DNA from: Oscillospiraceae bacterium
GTDB taxonomy: Bacteria; Bacillota; Clostridia; Oscillospirales; CAG-272
Direction: 5' to 3'
Assembly: GCA_015065285.1 (NCBI GenBank)
Contig: SVQP01000010.1
Coordinates: 1-48,742 of the forward strand
DNA length: 48,742 nt
In this document: one piece after another, positions 22,486 to 31,769 of the stretch
How positions within the stretch are numbered: the first letter of the stretch is position 1
Layout of the letters: every line of letters starts with the position of its first letter
The notes under the pieces: generated by a model
Told to the model about the DNA's origin: nothing
Seen by the model: only the letters and a program-made list of their open reading frames with translations
Databases searched by the model: none
Made by a program: the position numbers and the translations under genes

Positions 22486-25400
22486 TTATGAGTCGATCGT
22501 GGAAATGCCCAGAGTAGTCTCCTCCAGCACGTCCAAGAGTACCTTAACGGTATCAAGCGCGGTGAAGATGGTCACGTTGTTTTCCACAGCGCACTGTCTG
22601 ATTTCCTGACCGTCCGAAATGCCGCCCGAGCCGCTGACGTCACGGGTATTGATGACGTAGGTTACGTAGCCGCCGCGAATGGCGTTGGGGATCTCGTCGC
22701 TGCCCTCACCGATCTTGGCAAGTGCGTGGGTGCGGATGCCGTGTGCCTTTAAGAACTTGGCAGTGCCCGCGGTGCCTTGAATATTAAAGCCCATGTTGTA
22801 GAAGCGGCGGATGAGCGGCAGCGCCTCTTCCTTGTCCTTATCAGCCAAGGTGACAAGCACGGTGCCGTAGTTAACGACGTTGGTGCCGCTTGCCTGCAGT
22901 GCCTTATACAGTGCGCGGGTCATGCTGTTGTCATAGCCGATCGCCTCGCCCGTGGATTTCATCTCAGGGGAGAGGTAAGCGTCCAAGCCGCGCAGCTTTG
23001 CAAACGAGAAGGCGGGCGCCTTGACGTAATAGCGCTTCTTTTCGGGAGGATAAATTTCGGTGATGCCTTGCATCTTGAGTGTCTGACCCAGCATAACCAG
23101 CGTGCCCATATCGGCAAGGCTGTAGCCCGTTGCCTTGGAAAGGAAGGGAACGGTACGGGAGGAGCGGGGGTTGACCTCAATGATATAAACGTCATCCTTG
23201 TCATCTACGATGAACTGGATGTTGAACAGACCTACAATGCCGATGGCAAGACCCAGCTTCTTGGTGTAATCCAGAATGGCTGCCTTGACCTTATCGGAAA
23301 GCGAGAAGGAGGGGTATACCGAGATCGAGTCGCCCGAGTGCACACCGGTGCGCTCAACCAGCTCCATGATACCGGGTACGAATACGTCGGTGCCGTCGCA
23401 AACTGCGTCAACCTCAACCTCCTTGCCCTGAATGTATTTGTCTACCAGTACGGGCTTGTCCTCGTCGATCTCCACGGCGGTGTGCAGGTAGGTGCGCAGC
23501 TGCTGCTCATCGGCAACGATCTGCATCGCTCTGCCGCCCAGCACGAAGGAGGGGCGAACCAGCACGGGGTAACCAATCTCGGCTGCGGCAGCCACACCGT
23601 CCTCTATGACCGTGACTGCGCGACCCTTGGGCTGCGGAATGTTCAGGGAAGAGAGCACCTTTTCAAAGGCATCGCGGTTCTCAGCCTTTTCAATTGCTGC
23701 GCAGTCGGTGCCGATCAGCTTGACGCCTCTCTCGGTCAGGGGCGCTGCCAAGTTGATCGCGGTCTGACCGCCAAGGCTGGCGATTACGCCCTCGGGCTGT
23801 TCAAGGTGCAGAATGTTCATGACGTCCTCTACGCACAGAGGCTCGAAATATAGCTTGTCCGAGCAGGTGTAGTCGGTGGAAACGGTTTCGGGGTTGTTAT
23901 TGATCACGATTGCCTCGTAGCCTGCATGACGGATCGCGTTGACTGCGTGCACGGTGGAGTAGTCAAATTCCACGCCCTGACCGATACGGATGGGACCCGA
24001 GCCAAGTACTACGACCTTCTTGCGGTCGGAAACAATGCTTTCGTTCTCCTGCTCGTAGGTGGAGTAGAAGTAGGGGATATATCCCTGCGCCTCAGCAGCA
24101 CAGGTGTCGATCATCTTGTAAACGGGGAAAACGTTGTTCTGCTCACGCATATGCCATACGTCAAGCTCGGGGCAGCCCCAGAGAGATGCGATGTAAGCAT
24201 CCGAGAAGCCCATCTTCTTAGCGCGGCGCAGCGTGTCAAGATCCTTGGGATTCTGCTTGACCGTGCTTTGCATGTGCACGATATTGCGAAGCTTTTCAAG
24301 GAAGAATATGTCAATCTTGGTTGCGCTCCAGATTCTACCCGAGTCAGCGCCGTATTCCAGCAGCTTTGCAATGGCGTAAATGCGGTCGTCGGTGCCGTCT
24401 GCAATATATTCCATGAGCTGGTCCTCGGTGTACTCGTCAAACTTCTTCATATAGATGTGATTGACGCCGATCTCCAGCGAGCGAACAGCTTTAAGCAGGC
24501 TTTCCTCAAAGGTACGACCAAGGCTCATAACCTCACCGGTTGCCTTCATCTGGGTGGAGAGCTTGTTGTTTGCGGAAACAAACTTGTCAAAGGGGAAGCG
24601 GGGCATCTTGGTGACCACGTAGTCCAGCGCGGGCTCGCAGGCAGCCAGAATGTTGCCGATCTTAATCTCGTCCAGCGTCATGCCAACCGCAATCTTGGCA
24701 GTTACGCGTGCGATGGGGTAGCCGCTTGCCTTGGATGCAAGTGCGGAGGAACGGGATACGCGGGGGTTGACCTCAATGAGGTAGTAGTTGAAGGAGTGGG
24801 GATCCAGTGCAAACTGCACGTTGCAGCCGCCTTCGATCTTGAGTGCGCGGATGATCTTGAGCGCGCTGTCACGCAGCATGTGCGATTCCTTGTTGGTCAG
24901 CGTCTGGCAGGGGCAGACAACGATCGAGTCGCCCGTGTGAATGCCAACGGGATCCACGTTTTCCATATTACAAATGGCAATGGCGGTGTCGTTTGCATCG
25001 CGCATGACCTCGTATTCGATCTCCTTGTAGCCCTTGATCGATTTCTCGACCAGAACCTGATGAACGGGGGAGAGCTGCAGCGCGTTCTTCATGATGGCCA
25101 TGAATTCCGCCTCGTTATCGGCAAAGCCACCGCCCGTGCCGCCCAGCGTAAATGCGGGACGCAGCACCACAGGGTAGCCGATCTGCTTGGCAGCAGCCAA
25201 GCCCTCTTCCATGCTGTTTGCAATCAGGGAGGGGAGCACGGGCTCACCAAGCTCCTCGCAAAGCTCCTTGAAAAGCTCTCTGTCCTCGGCACGCTCAATG
25301 CTGGTGCCGCAGGTGCCAAGCAGCTCGCATTCGCACTCGCGCAGAATGCCCTTCTTTTCCAGCTGCATAGCAAGGTTCAGACCGGTCTGACCGCCAATGC

Positions 25401-25665
25401 CGGGAACGATTGCGTCGGGACGCTCGTGGCGGATCACACGCGCCACGTATTCCAGTGTCAGGGGTTCCATGTAAACCTTATCGGCAATGGTGGTGTCGGT
25501 CATAATGGTTGCGGGGTTGGAGTTGCAAAGGATAACCTCGTAGCCCTCTTCCTTCAGAGCCAGGCACGCCTGCGTGCCCGCATAGTCAAACTCAGCAGCC
25601 TGTCCGATGACAATGGGACCCGAGCCGATGACAAGTACTTTTTTAATGTCTGTTCTCTTAGGCAT
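22486..25665 (-). CDS. carB: Carbamoyl phosphate synthetase large subunit CarB
   Basis: 1059 aa, normal length. Two ATP-grasp halves are present: the first has [20 protein letters not shown] and [16 protein letters not shown], the second has [20 protein letters not shown] and [15 protein letters not shown]. The C-terminal MGS-like allosteric domain is complete ([40 protein letters not shown]). It joins bicarbonate, ATP and ammonia. The partner CarA next to it has lost its glutaminase residues, so free ammonia may be the direct substrate. GGAGG precedes the ATG, with a gap of one base from carA. Confidence 0.97.
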   Translation of the reverse strand: MPKRTDIKKVLVIGSGPIVIGQAAEFDYAGTQACLALKEEGYEVILCNSNPATIMTDTTIADKVYMEPLTLEYVARVIRHERPDAIVPGIGGQTGLNLAMQLEKKGILRECECELLGTCGTSIERAEDRELFKELCEELGEPVLPSLIANSMEEGLAAAKQIGYPVVLRPAFTLGGTGGGFADNEAEFMAIMKNALQLSPVHQVLVEKSIKGYKEIEYEVMRDANDTAIAICNMENVDPVGIHTGDSIVVCPCQTLTNKESHMLRDSALKIIRALKIEGGCNVQFALDPHSFNYYLIEVNPRVSRSSALASKASGYPIARVTAKIAVGMTLDEIKIGNILAACEPALDYVVTKMPRFPFDKFVSANNKLSTQMKATGEVMSLGRTFEESLLKAVRSLEIGVNHIYMKKFDEYTEDQLMEYIADGTDDRIYAIAKLLEYGADSGRIWSATKIDIFFLEKLRNIVHMQSTVKQNPKDLDTLRRAKKMGFSDAYIASLWGCPELDVWHMREQNNVFPVYKMIDTCAAEAQGYIPYFYSTYEQENESIVSDRKKVVVLGSGPIRIGQGVEFDYSTVHAVNAIRHAGYEAIVINNNPETVSTDYTCSDKLYFEPLCVEDVMNILHLEQPEGVIASLGGQTAINLAAPLTERGVKLIGTDCAAIEKAENRDAFEKVLSSLNIPQPKGRAVTVIEDGVAAAAEIGYPVLVRPSFVLGGRAMQIVADEQQLRTYLHTAVEIDEDKPVLVDKYIQGKEVEVDAVCDGTDVFVPGIMELVERTGVHSGDSISVYPSFSLSDKVKAAILDYTKKLGLAIGIVGLFNIQFIVDDKDDVYIIEVNPRSSRTVPFLSKATGYSLADMGTLVMLGQTLKMQGITEIYPPEKKRYYVKAPAFSFAKLRGLDAYLSPEMKSTGEAIGYDNSMTRALYKALQASGTNVVNYGTVLVTLADKDKEEALPLIRRFYNMGFNIQGTAGTAKFLKAHGIRTHALAKIGEGSDEIPNAIRGGYVTYVINTRDVSGSGGISDGQEIRQCAVENNVTIFTALDTVKVLLDVLEETTLGISTIDS

Positions 25666-25666
25666 A

Positions 25667-26758
25667 TCAGTTATCCTCCTTCATCATGGTAATGAAACGG
25701 TCAAAGAGTGCGTAATTGTCCTGCGGACCGGGTGCGCTTTCGGGTGCGAACTGCACGCCAAGCACGCGATTTTGTGTATCCAGCACGCCCTCAAGCGTCA
25801 GGTCGGTCACGTTTTCATAAAGAACCGTCAATCCGGTGTTTTCAAGGCTTTCGCGCTCTACGATGTAAGTGTGATTCTGTGCGGTGCTTGTGATCTTGCC
25901 GTTCTCTGTGCAGCGCACGGGATAGCCGCCGCGGTGACCGTGGGGCAGCGCCGTGACGCGCGCGCCCTTGGCAAGGCACAAAATCTGGCAGCCCAGACCA
26001 ATGCCGAACATGGGGTATTTGCCCCACAGTGCGCGCACACAGTCAATGACCTCGGATGCATGCTCGGGGCAGCCGGGGCCGCTGGAGATGATCACGCCGT
26101 CGGGCTTGAGCGCTTCGATCTGCTCAGCTGTGGTGTTGTAGGGAACTACCGTGACGTTGCAGCCCTTGCTTGTCAGGGTGCGGACGATGTTGATCTTCAT
26201 GCCGCAGTCAATGGCTACTACGTGGTGCTGCGCGTTGGCGGTTCTGGTGTACCAGCGCTTTTTGCAGCTGACGCGTGCTACCGCATCGGTCAGCACGGGG
26301 GCTGCCTTGATCATGTCAAGGGCTGCCTTATTGGTGGTGTCAATGCTTGTCAGAATGCCTCTCATGCTGCCGTGATCGCGCAGCTTGCGGGTCAGCATTC
26401 TGGTATCAATGCCCCAGATGCCGGGGATGTGGTGCTCACACATGACCTCTTCCAACGTCTTGGTATAGCGGAAGTTGGAGGGCTGGTCGTTGTATTCGCG
26501 CACAATCAAGCCGCCCATGGTCAGGGATCTTGCCTCGTAGTCCTCCTCGGTCATGCCGTAGTTGCCGATCAAGGTATAGGTCATCACCACAAATTGGTCG
26601 GTGTAGGCGGGGTCGGAAACGATTTCCTGATATCCCACCATGGAGGTGTTGAATACCACGGTGCAAACGCGATCGATCACGCCCGCGTCACCAAAGCTGT
26701 AGCCGGGATATTCGCTGCCATCTTCCAAAACAAGCTTTACGTTCATTTGATTTTCCAT
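25667..26758 (-). CDS. carA: Carbamoyl phosphate synthetase small subunit CarA with a degenerate glutaminase site
   Basis: 363 aa, full length and in frame. The CarA-specific N-terminal half is well conserved ([40 protein letters not shown]). The class I amidotransferase half keeps its fold, but the nucleophile elbow GxCxGHQ reads Gly252-Ile-Gly254-Leu-Gly-Cys-Gln: the catalytic Cys is Gly254 (codon GGT at 25997-25999, minus strand). The catalytic His of QxHPE is Ala338 ([12 protein letters not shown], codon GCA). Glu340 remains. Without Cys and His, glutamine hydrolysis is not expected. The subunit is probably retained structurally, as in vertebrate CPS1. It overlaps pyrC by 16 bp and has a good ribosome-binding site. 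Confidence 0.95.
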   Translation of the reverse strand: MENQMNVKLVLEDGSEYPGYSFGDAGVIDRVCTVVFNTSMVGYQEIVSDPAYTDQFVVMTYTLIGNYGMTEEDYEARSLTMGGLIVREYNDQPSNFRYTKTLEEVMCEHHIPGIWGIDTRMLTRKLRDHGSMRGILTSIDTTNKAALDMIKAAPVLTDAVARVSCKKRWYTRTANAQHHVVAIDCGMKINIVRTLTSKGCNVTVVPYNTTAEQIEALKPDGVIISSGPGCPEHASEVIDCVRALWGKYPMFGIGLGCQILCLAKGARVTALPHGHRGGYPVRCTENGKITSTAQNHTYIVERESLENTGLTVLYENVTDLTLEGVLDTQNRVLGVQFAPESAPGPQDNYALFDRFITMMKEDN

Positions 26759-27987
26759 ACGATGTTACCTCCGTGAATTGTAGTGATGCAAGTGCCAAGC
26801 AGCTCGTGCCCTGCAAAGGGAGTGGCGCGACCCTTGGTCAGAAAAGTTTCGGGATCAACGGCATATGCCTTATCGCATTGCCATACGGTCAGGGAATCGG
26901 GGCAGAGGGGAATGCCAAATCGCGTTCTTGGCGCAATTGCCAGCGCGTCGATAATGCGCTCAAGGCTGACCCGTCCGGTTTTGACCAGATAAGTGTACAG
27001 CACGGGAAAGGCGGTCTCCAAGCCAACCACACCCATCGCGCTCTTTTCCAGCCCGCGGGATTTTTCCTCCCATGAGTGGGGCGCGTGGTCGGTGGCAATC
27101 ATGTCCACCGTGCCGTCCAAAAGTCCTTGGATCAGTGCCTCTCTGTCCTCGGCACCGCGCAAGGGGGGATTCATTTTGAAGCGACCGTGCTCCTGCAGAT
27201 CCGCGTCGCACAGCACAAGGTAATGAGGACCCGTCTCGCACGTCACGTTCACACCGCGCGCCTTTGCCTCTCGGATCAGCTGCACGCTCTCCTTGGTGGA
27301 AACGTGGCAGACGTGGTAAGCGCAGCCGGTCTTCTCGGCAAGCGCAAGGTCTCGCTTGATCGGACCCCACTCGCTCTCGGAGCAAATGCCGCGGTGCCCG
27401 TGGGCTTTGGCATATTCACCGTCGTGAATGTAGCCGCCGCGCAGAAGTGCATTGTCCTCACAGTGCGCAACCACAATTTTGCCAAGTGCCTTGGCGCGCC
27501 TCATCAGCTGCTCCATCATCTCGGCACTCTGCACACCGCGTCCGTCATCCGAGAAGGCAATGGCACTCTTTGCCATACCCTCAAGATCGGCTGCCTCCTC
27601 GCCCGCCTGACCCACGGTCAAAGCGCCTAAGGGGTAAACGTCGATCACGGCATCTCGCTCGATGATGGCAAGCTGCTCTGCAAGGTGCTCTGTGCTGTCG
27701 GGAACGGGACTCAGGTTCGGCATGCTGCACACTGCCGTGTAACCACCGTGTGCCGCTGCCGCCGTGCCTGTGGCAATGGTCTCTTTATAAGAAAAACCCG
27801 GTTCGCGAAGATGCACATGCACATCACAAAAACCGGGAAAAATATAACAATTGTGGAAAACAGTGTCAGAAACAGAGGCAGTGACGCTGCAAGGAGCAGA
27901 AAAAGACAAAGTACCATCCGCAAGGACGACGTCCTTGTGAACGAATCTGCCGTTATCAAACATGCAAGCGTTTGCGAACAATGTCAT
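26743..27987 (-). CDS. pyrC: Dihydroorotase PyrC
   Basis: 414 aa amidohydrolase that closes carbamoyl aspartate to dihydroorotate. It has the metal motif DVHVHLREPG, the substrate Asn region CSMPNLSPVPDS, metal-binding histidines in VVAHCEDNAL and YHVCHVST, and the catalytic ATDHAPHSWEEK. The ATG at 27987 is preceded by GAAAGGAA. An in-frame extension to 28077 falls in the structured leader and has no ribosome-binding site. It is the promoter-proximal gene of the operon. Confidence 0.95.
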   Translation of the reverse strand: MTLFANACMFDNGRFVHKDVVLADGTLSFSAPCSVTASVSDTVFHNCYIFPGFCDVHVHLREPGFSYKETIATGTAAAAHGGYTAVCSMPNLSPVPDSTEHLAEQLAIIERDAVIDVYPLGALTVGQAGEEAADLEGMAKSAIAFSDDGRGVQSAEMMEQLMRRAKALGKIVVAHCEDNALLRGGYIHDGEYAKAHGHRGICSESEWGPIKRDLALAEKTGCAYHVCHVSTKESVQLIREAKARGVNVTCETGPHYLVLCDADLQEHGRFKMNPPLRGAEDREALIQGLLDGTVDMIATDHAPHSWEEKSRGLEKSAMGVVGLETAFPVLYTYLVKTGRVSLERIIDALAIAPRTRFGIPLCPDSLTVWQCDKAYAVDPETFLTKGRATPFAGHELLGTCITTIHGGNIVWKIK

Positions 27988-28217
27988 TTTCAAAGGTTCC
28001 TTTCTTATGGGATGAAACAAAAATAGCCACGTCAAAAGCAAAGTCTTTTTGACGCGACCAAAGATAGCGAGCCCCATACGCGCGGGTTCACCGGATATGT
28101 CTGCGCCGACCGACTGCCTCGGACAGAATTTTCGTTTGGTGAAAACGCAGGAGTGCAGCGCTGCGACCCTTCGCCAAACTGCCCGAAGGATTCTGCCGCA
28201 AGCCCTATTTTCACATC
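27988..28217 (-). promoter_or_regulatory. Structured 5' leader of the pyr operon with a possible attenuator
   Basis: About 230 nt separate the predicted transcription start from pyrC. On the transcript CAGAAT can pair with a downstream ATTCTG, GTTTGG with CCAAAC and CCTTCG with CGAAGG, and an outer AAAATAG pairs with CTATTTT. The last hairpin, CGTCAAAA..TTTTGACG (28030-28054), is followed by TGGCTATTTTTGTTT and could act as a terminator. I see no PyrR-binding loop consensus, no known riboswitch and no leader peptide with a ribosome-binding site. Regulation by RNA structure is an inference. Confidence 0.45.
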
Positions 28218-28223
28218 TATCAT

Positions 28224-28252
28224 ATTATAACATAAACAAAAAAATAAGTCAA
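28224..28252 (-). promoter_or_regulatory. Promoter of the pyr operon
   Basis: On the minus strand TTGACT (28247-28252) and TATAAT (28224-28229) have 17-bp spacing, with an AT-rich spacer. Confidence 0.85.
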
Positions 28253-28329
28253 GGCTTTCGAGGGTGAAAACCTTGACTATCTTTAGCGTCTTTTAGGGAA
28301 AAGAATTGTGTAAAGTTACAAAGCGCGCA

Positions 28330-28980
28330 TCACGCCAGCTTTTTGAGCGACTGCTTGCTTGCAATCACTACCAGCGTCATTTCCTTGCGAAGCGGCATTT
28401 CGGGGTCCACGTTGATCATCAGCTTTTCCCCTTTGCGAATGCCCACGATGTTGATGCCGTACTTGCGGCGCAGATTCAGCTCGATCAGCGTTTTGCCGTT
28501 CCACTCGTCCTTGACCTCCAGCTCTACTATCGAGATTTCGTCCGAAAGCTCTGCAATATCCACAAAGCCTGCACTGATCAGATTCTTGGCAAGGCGCACG
28601 CCCGATTCATACTCGGGGAAGGTGACCTGATCCGCACCGATCTTGAGCAGCATACGCTGGTGCAGGGAATTGGCGCATTTGACAATGACTGTCTTGACAC
28701 CTGCCTCCTTGCAAAGCATGGTAGCCATCACGCTTGCCTCCAGGTTGCCTGCAATGGCAATGATCACGGCATCCATATCCGCAATGCCCAGCTGTCTGAT
28801 GGTATCCGGTTTGGTCACGTCAGCGCATTTGCAATGGGGAATGACGCGGGCTGCCGCGTTGGCAACCTCGGGGTCTGCATCGATTGCAAGCACCTCGGCA
28901 CCGTTTTGTAAAAGCTCTTTGGCAACCGCTTTGCCATAACGACCAAGACCGATTACTGCATATGATTTTTTATTAGCCAT
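28330..28980 (-). CDS. ktrA: KtrA/TrkA-type potassium uptake regulatory subunit (RCK)
   Basis: 216 aa cytoplasmic RCK protein that gates the membrane subunit. A Rossmann fold begins at SYAVIGLGRYGKAVAKELL with the nucleotide loop GxGxxG and an acidic end (LAIDADPE). A TrkA_C domain occupies the last 80 residues (LVVIASKQSLKKLA at the end). A single RCK unit of this length matches KtrA rather than the doubled TrkA of Enterobacteria. The start is 28980: GGAGG at 28985-28989 lies six bases upstream, inside a longer in-frame ATG that I reject. It follows ktrB after a 132-bp gap holding a cloverleaf-like element. Confidence 0.93.
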   Translation of the reverse strand: MANKKSYAVIGLGRYGKAVAKELLQNGAEVLAIDADPEVANAAARVIPHCKCADVTKPDTIRQLGIADMDAVIIAIAGNLEASVMATMLCKEAGVKTVIVKCANSLHQRMLLKIGADQVTFPEYESGVRLAKNLISAGFVDIAELSDEISIVELEVKDEWNGKTLIELNLRRKYGINIVGIRKGEKLMINVDPEMPLRKEMTLVVIASKQSLKKLA

Positions 28981-29004
28981 ATTTTCCTCCATAAATAGTG
29001 TTGA

Positions 29005-29063
29005 AGCTTCACCGAGGAGCTTTGCTCCAAAAATGGGTTGGGTCCCATTTTTAGGTGAGGCTT
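29005..29063 (-). other. Cloverleaf-like three-way junction between ktrB and ktrA
   Basis: An outer 9-10 bp stem (AGCTTCACC at 29005-29013 with GGTGAGGCT at 29054-29062, one G-U) encloses two hairpins: GGAGC-TTT-GCTCC (29016-29028) and AAAAATGGG-TTGGGT-CCCATTTTT (29029-29052). Almost every base is paired. No T-run follows on the minus strand, so a simple terminator is unlikely. Confidence 0.6.
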
Positions 29064-29112
29064 TTGCGTGAATGCATACAGAACGAATAGGAAATGTAAA
29101 ATTTCACGCTAT

Positions 29113-30471
29113 TTAGCCCACGCTGATATCTTCCGTGGGGTTCTCAATTTGATTTTGTTGGTTTGCACCCACCACAAAGGCAACGGCAAGCGAAATGGGA
29201 CCTACGCGTCCCAGGTACATGGTTGCAATCACGATCAGCTTTCCAAGCGTGTTCAGGGTGGGGGTCAGCGCGCGGGTCAGACCAACCGTTGCCGTTGCGC
29301 TGACGGTTTCGTACAATATGTCGATCCCCGAGGCATCACTGACAAGGGAAAGCCCCAGTGTGGAGAGTGCCATGATCAGAAAAGAGGTCATGCAAACTGC
29401 AACCGCTTTGCCGATCGCCTCTTCCTTGATGGTTCTGCCGAAAAGCGATACCCGATCTCTGCCGCGTATGGCACTTGCCGCCTTGGCAAGCAGCACCGCA
29501 AAGGTGACCGTTTTGATACCGCCCGCCGTTCCTACGGGAGAGCCGCCAATAAACATCAGCACCAGCGCGACAAGCGCCGAAGGGAGGGTAAGCGATTCCT
29601 GCGGAATTGTGAAAAAGCCGGCTGTTCTGGTTGTGACCGACTGGAACAGTGCCATTTGCAGCTTGTCAAAGACCGAGTGCGAGCCCAGCGTTGCAGGATT
29701 ATTCCACTCAAAGCACAGGAATGCCGCAAAGCCGATGCCCAGCAACAGCACCGTGCTGCTCAGCACGATCTTGGATTGCAGGGTCAGATGCGAAAGAGGA
29801 TGCTTGCGCTTGCCGATCAGGGTGAATACGTGCAGCACGTCCCACCAGACCACAAAGCCAAGACCTCCCGAAACGATCAGCGCTATGGTCACTGCGTTGA
29901 CCAAGGGGTTGGTGGCATACGCGCTCAGGCTGACGTCGCCAAGCAGATCAATGCCCGCATTGCAAAAGGCGGAAATGGCGGTAAAGATTGAGATCCATAT
30001 GCCGCGCAGCCCAAATTCGGGTACGAAAACAAGCATGTAGAGCAAAGCGCCTGTGCCTTCCACGATCAGCGTGCCAAGCACCACGCGGCTGACAAATTTG
30101 CCAATGCCGAAAAGCGAATTGAGATTGAAGGCGTCCTGGAGCAAAAGGCGGTCTCCAAGCCCCATTTTGCGACGCAAAAGCAGGGAAATGGCGCCCATGA
30201 TGGTGATCAGACCAAGCCCACCGATCTGGATCAGCAAAAGGATGACCACCTGTCCGAACGTGCTCCACGTGGCGTAGGTGGGCAGGGTGACAAGACCTGT
30301 GACGCAGGTGGCGGTAGTGGCAGTAAACAGCGCATCGGTAAACGCCACGCTCTCGCCGCTTGCCGAGCTGATTGGCAGCCAGAGCAGCAGAGCACCCACC
30401 GCAATCACACCAAGAAAGCTGAGCATGATCAGATGCGTGGTGGACAGAGAAAACCGTTTTTTCGATTTCAT
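29113..30471 (-). CDS. ktrB: KtrB/TrkH-type potassium transporter membrane subunit
   Basis: 452 aa with about ten hydrophobic segments in the four-fold membrane-pore-membrane pattern. The four selectivity-filter loops are visible: TATTATCVTGLVT, FTAISAFCNAGIDLL, SVTTRTAGFFTIP and SATATVGLTRALTP, each with the conserved Gly. The length and single RCK partner fit the Ktr system. The start at 30471 follows AGAGGACG. It has its own promoter, and the small gene upstream is separated by a terminator. Confidence 0.94.
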   Translation of the reverse strand: MKSKKRFSLSTTHLIMLSFLGVIAVGALLLWLPISSASGESVAFTDALFTATTATCVTGLVTLPTYATWSTFGQVVILLLIQIGGLGLITIMGAISLLLRRKMGLGDRLLLQDAFNLNSLFGIGKFVSRVVLGTLIVEGTGALLYMLVFVPEFGLRGIWISIFTAISAFCNAGIDLLGDVSLSAYATNPLVNAVTIALIVSGGLGFVVWWDVLHVFTLIGKRKHPLSHLTLQSKIVLSSTVLLLGIGFAAFLCFEWNNPATLGSHSVFDKLQMALFQSVTTRTAGFFTIPQESLTLPSALVALVLMFIGGSPVGTAGGIKTVTFAVLLAKAASAIRGRDRVSLFGRTIKEEAIGKAVAVCMTSFLIMALSTLGLSLVSDASGIDILYETVSATATVGLTRALTPTLNTLGKLIVIATMYLGRVGPISLAVAFVVGANQQNQIENPTEDISVG

Positions 30472-30510
30472 ATATCGTCCTCTTTGATTCGGTTTATGTA
30501 ATATACGTTT

Positions 30511-30539
30511 ATTGTATCATGAAAGCAATTTTTTGTCAA
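30511..30539 (-). promoter_or_regulatory. Promoter of ktrB-ktrA
   Basis: On the minus strand TTGACA (30534-30539) and TACAAT (30511-30516) have 17-bp spacing. Confidence 0.85.
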
Positions 30540-30546
30540 CATAAGA

Positions 30547-30575
30547 AACGGCTAACACATTTGTGTCAGCCGTTA
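30547..30575. terminator. Terminator after the 61-aa membrane protein gene
   Basis: AACGGCTAACACA pairs with TGTGTCAGCCGTT (one mismatch) around a short loop. It overlaps the stop codon region of the small gene. Confidence 0.75.
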
Positions 30576-30758
30576 TTTATTTCTTTTTGCAAAAAGCAGA
30601 CCGTCTATGACAAGCACTGCGGCCAAGATAAGCAGCTCGGCAGTGCGGTAAATATAGGAACCGATCTCTGAAAGATGGCCGTCAATGAAAAAGCCTGTAA
30701 CGGTCAAGATCAAAACCAAAACTGTTAAAATAATACTGCAGATTTTCAAGGTTTTCAT
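30573..30758 (-). CDS. Small two-helix membrane protein
   Basis: 61 aa: two hydrophobic helices (LKICSIILTVLVLILTVTGF and TAELLILAAVLVIDGLLFA) joined by a short polar loop, ending in KRNK. GGAG precedes the ATG. It is third of a three-gene set of small membrane proteins (31619 to 30573). No function recognised. Confidence 0.7.
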   Translation of the reverse strand: MKTLKICSIILTVLVLILTVTGFFIDGHLSEIGSYIYRTAELLILAAVLVIDGLLFAKRNK

Positions 30759-30782
30759 ATATTTCTCCTGGAAAAATTCGGG

Positions 30783-31073
30783 TCAGACGAGACGTGCAAT
30801 CACGAAGGTCAAAAAAAGATACACAAGTGAGATGCCAAAGCCGCACAGAATGCCAAGCCATTTGCGTTCGGTTGGCAAGAATCTCTCGGATTTGAAAACG
30901 AATTTCCGGAATCCTCTTGCGGAAAATATCAGAACAGCCATGTTGACGATGATGTTGACGGCTATCCATGGCGGAAGATCGGCAACAGCATTCCCATCCT
31001 GTGATAAAAAGGCAAGCAATCCAATGCTGTAATGTATCAGCGCGTATTTGATAAATACTGTGATGAACTCCAT
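30783..31073 (-). CDS. Small membrane protein of unknown function
   Basis: 96 aa with about three transmembrane helices (VFIKYALIHYSIGLLAFL; WIAVNIIVNMAVLIFSARGF; WLGILCGFGISLVYLFLTFV) and a basic cytoplasmic loop (RKFVFKSERFLPTERK). GGGAGGG precedes the ATG. It lies 24 bp upstream of the 61-aa gene, in the same direction. Confidence 0.7.
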   Translation of the reverse strand: MEFITVFIKYALIHYSIGLLAFLSQDGNAVADLPPWIAVNIIVNMAVLIFSARGFRKFVFKSERFLPTERKWLGILCGFGISLVYLFLTFVIARLV

Positions 31074-31100
31074 AGATCCCTCCCGCGCAGCACGGTTTAC

Positions 31101-31619
31101 TTATTTTGTCGCACTGCTTGATTTGTTGATCTTGCCGCAGACGAAATCGTACAGCTCACCGATGCCGTTTGGATCGTGCAACACGTAGAATTGGTTTTGC
31201 TTGGTGAGTAAATAAAACGAATTGTCATCCATTTTTTCTGCCTTGGCGAAAAATTCGTAAGAATGGCATGCGCCCCCGGTTGAATATTTGCTTGTTTGCT
31301 TGGTTCTCAAGCAATCCTGATCAAACTGAAATTCGATCACAGTGTCCGGATTGCCCTCCATCTCCTTACTGACTGCTTTGGAAAGGCTGCGCTTTCCGCC
31401 TCGGATCAGAATCATGAGCCAAAAAAGCATCAAGGCAAAGAAAAACATTCCTACCGACATCGTGTGCGCATGCTCGAATACCAGATCATAAATGATGCCG
31501 TAAAGGCTGAGGCCACCTGTGAAAATAAACATGAACCAAGCCATTCTTCTGCTTTTCTTGGAATAATTTCTTTTCATTTTCAGAATCAAATCGTGCGTAT
31601 ATGCGGTCGTGTTGGTCAT
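31101..31619 (-). CDS. YcxB-like membrane protein
   Basis: 172 aa. Two adjacent transmembrane helices (MAWFMFIFTGGLSLYGIIYD; VGMFFFALMLFWLMILI) are followed by a beta-rich cytoplasmic domain (VIEFQFDQDCLRT, YEFFAKAEKMDDNSFYLLTK, FYVLHDPNGIGE). This topology and the xFYLLT..xFYVL pattern match YcxB-like proteins, whose role is unknown. The start at 31619 follows AAAGGAG. A protein of the same type is encoded at 46421-46912. Confidence 0.65.
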   Translation of the reverse strand: MTNTTAYTHDLILKMKRNYSKKSRRMAWFMFIFTGGLSLYGIIYDLVFEHAHTMSVGMFFFALMLFWLMILIRGGKRSLSKAVSKEMEGNPDTVIEFQFDQDCLRTKQTSKYSTGGACHSYEFFAKAEKMDDNSFYLLTKQNQFYVLHDPNGIGELYDFVCGKINKSSSATK

Positions 31620-31734
31620 GTGGAACTCCTTTTCCAATGTTTTCTCATATATATAGTCGCAAAATCTTGCAAAAAAGTTTATGTGTTTGGCAAAAAAAGT
31701 TGTAAACAAAATGTGAACTCCGGATTGTATGCAA

Positions 31735-31764
31735 AAAGCGACCTGTCGTATGGCAGGTCGCTTT
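31735..31764 (-). terminator. Terminator of xpt
   Basis: AAAGCGACCTG pairs with CAGGTCGCTTT, five bases after the xpt stop. The stem is almost identical to the dnaC terminator at 6538-6571. Confidence 0.8.
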
Positions 31765-31769
31765 GCACG

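Noticed and set aside
23926-25692. 588-aa open frame opposite carB
   Set aside because: It is antisense to a perfectly conserved CarB. Its composition follows from the codon usage of the other strand, and it has no start site.
27988-28223. Leader open frames upstream of pyrC (63 aa, and the 30-codon extension of PyrC)
   Set aside because: Neither has a ribosome-binding site, and both overlap predicted RNA structure. No run of regulatory codons is seen.
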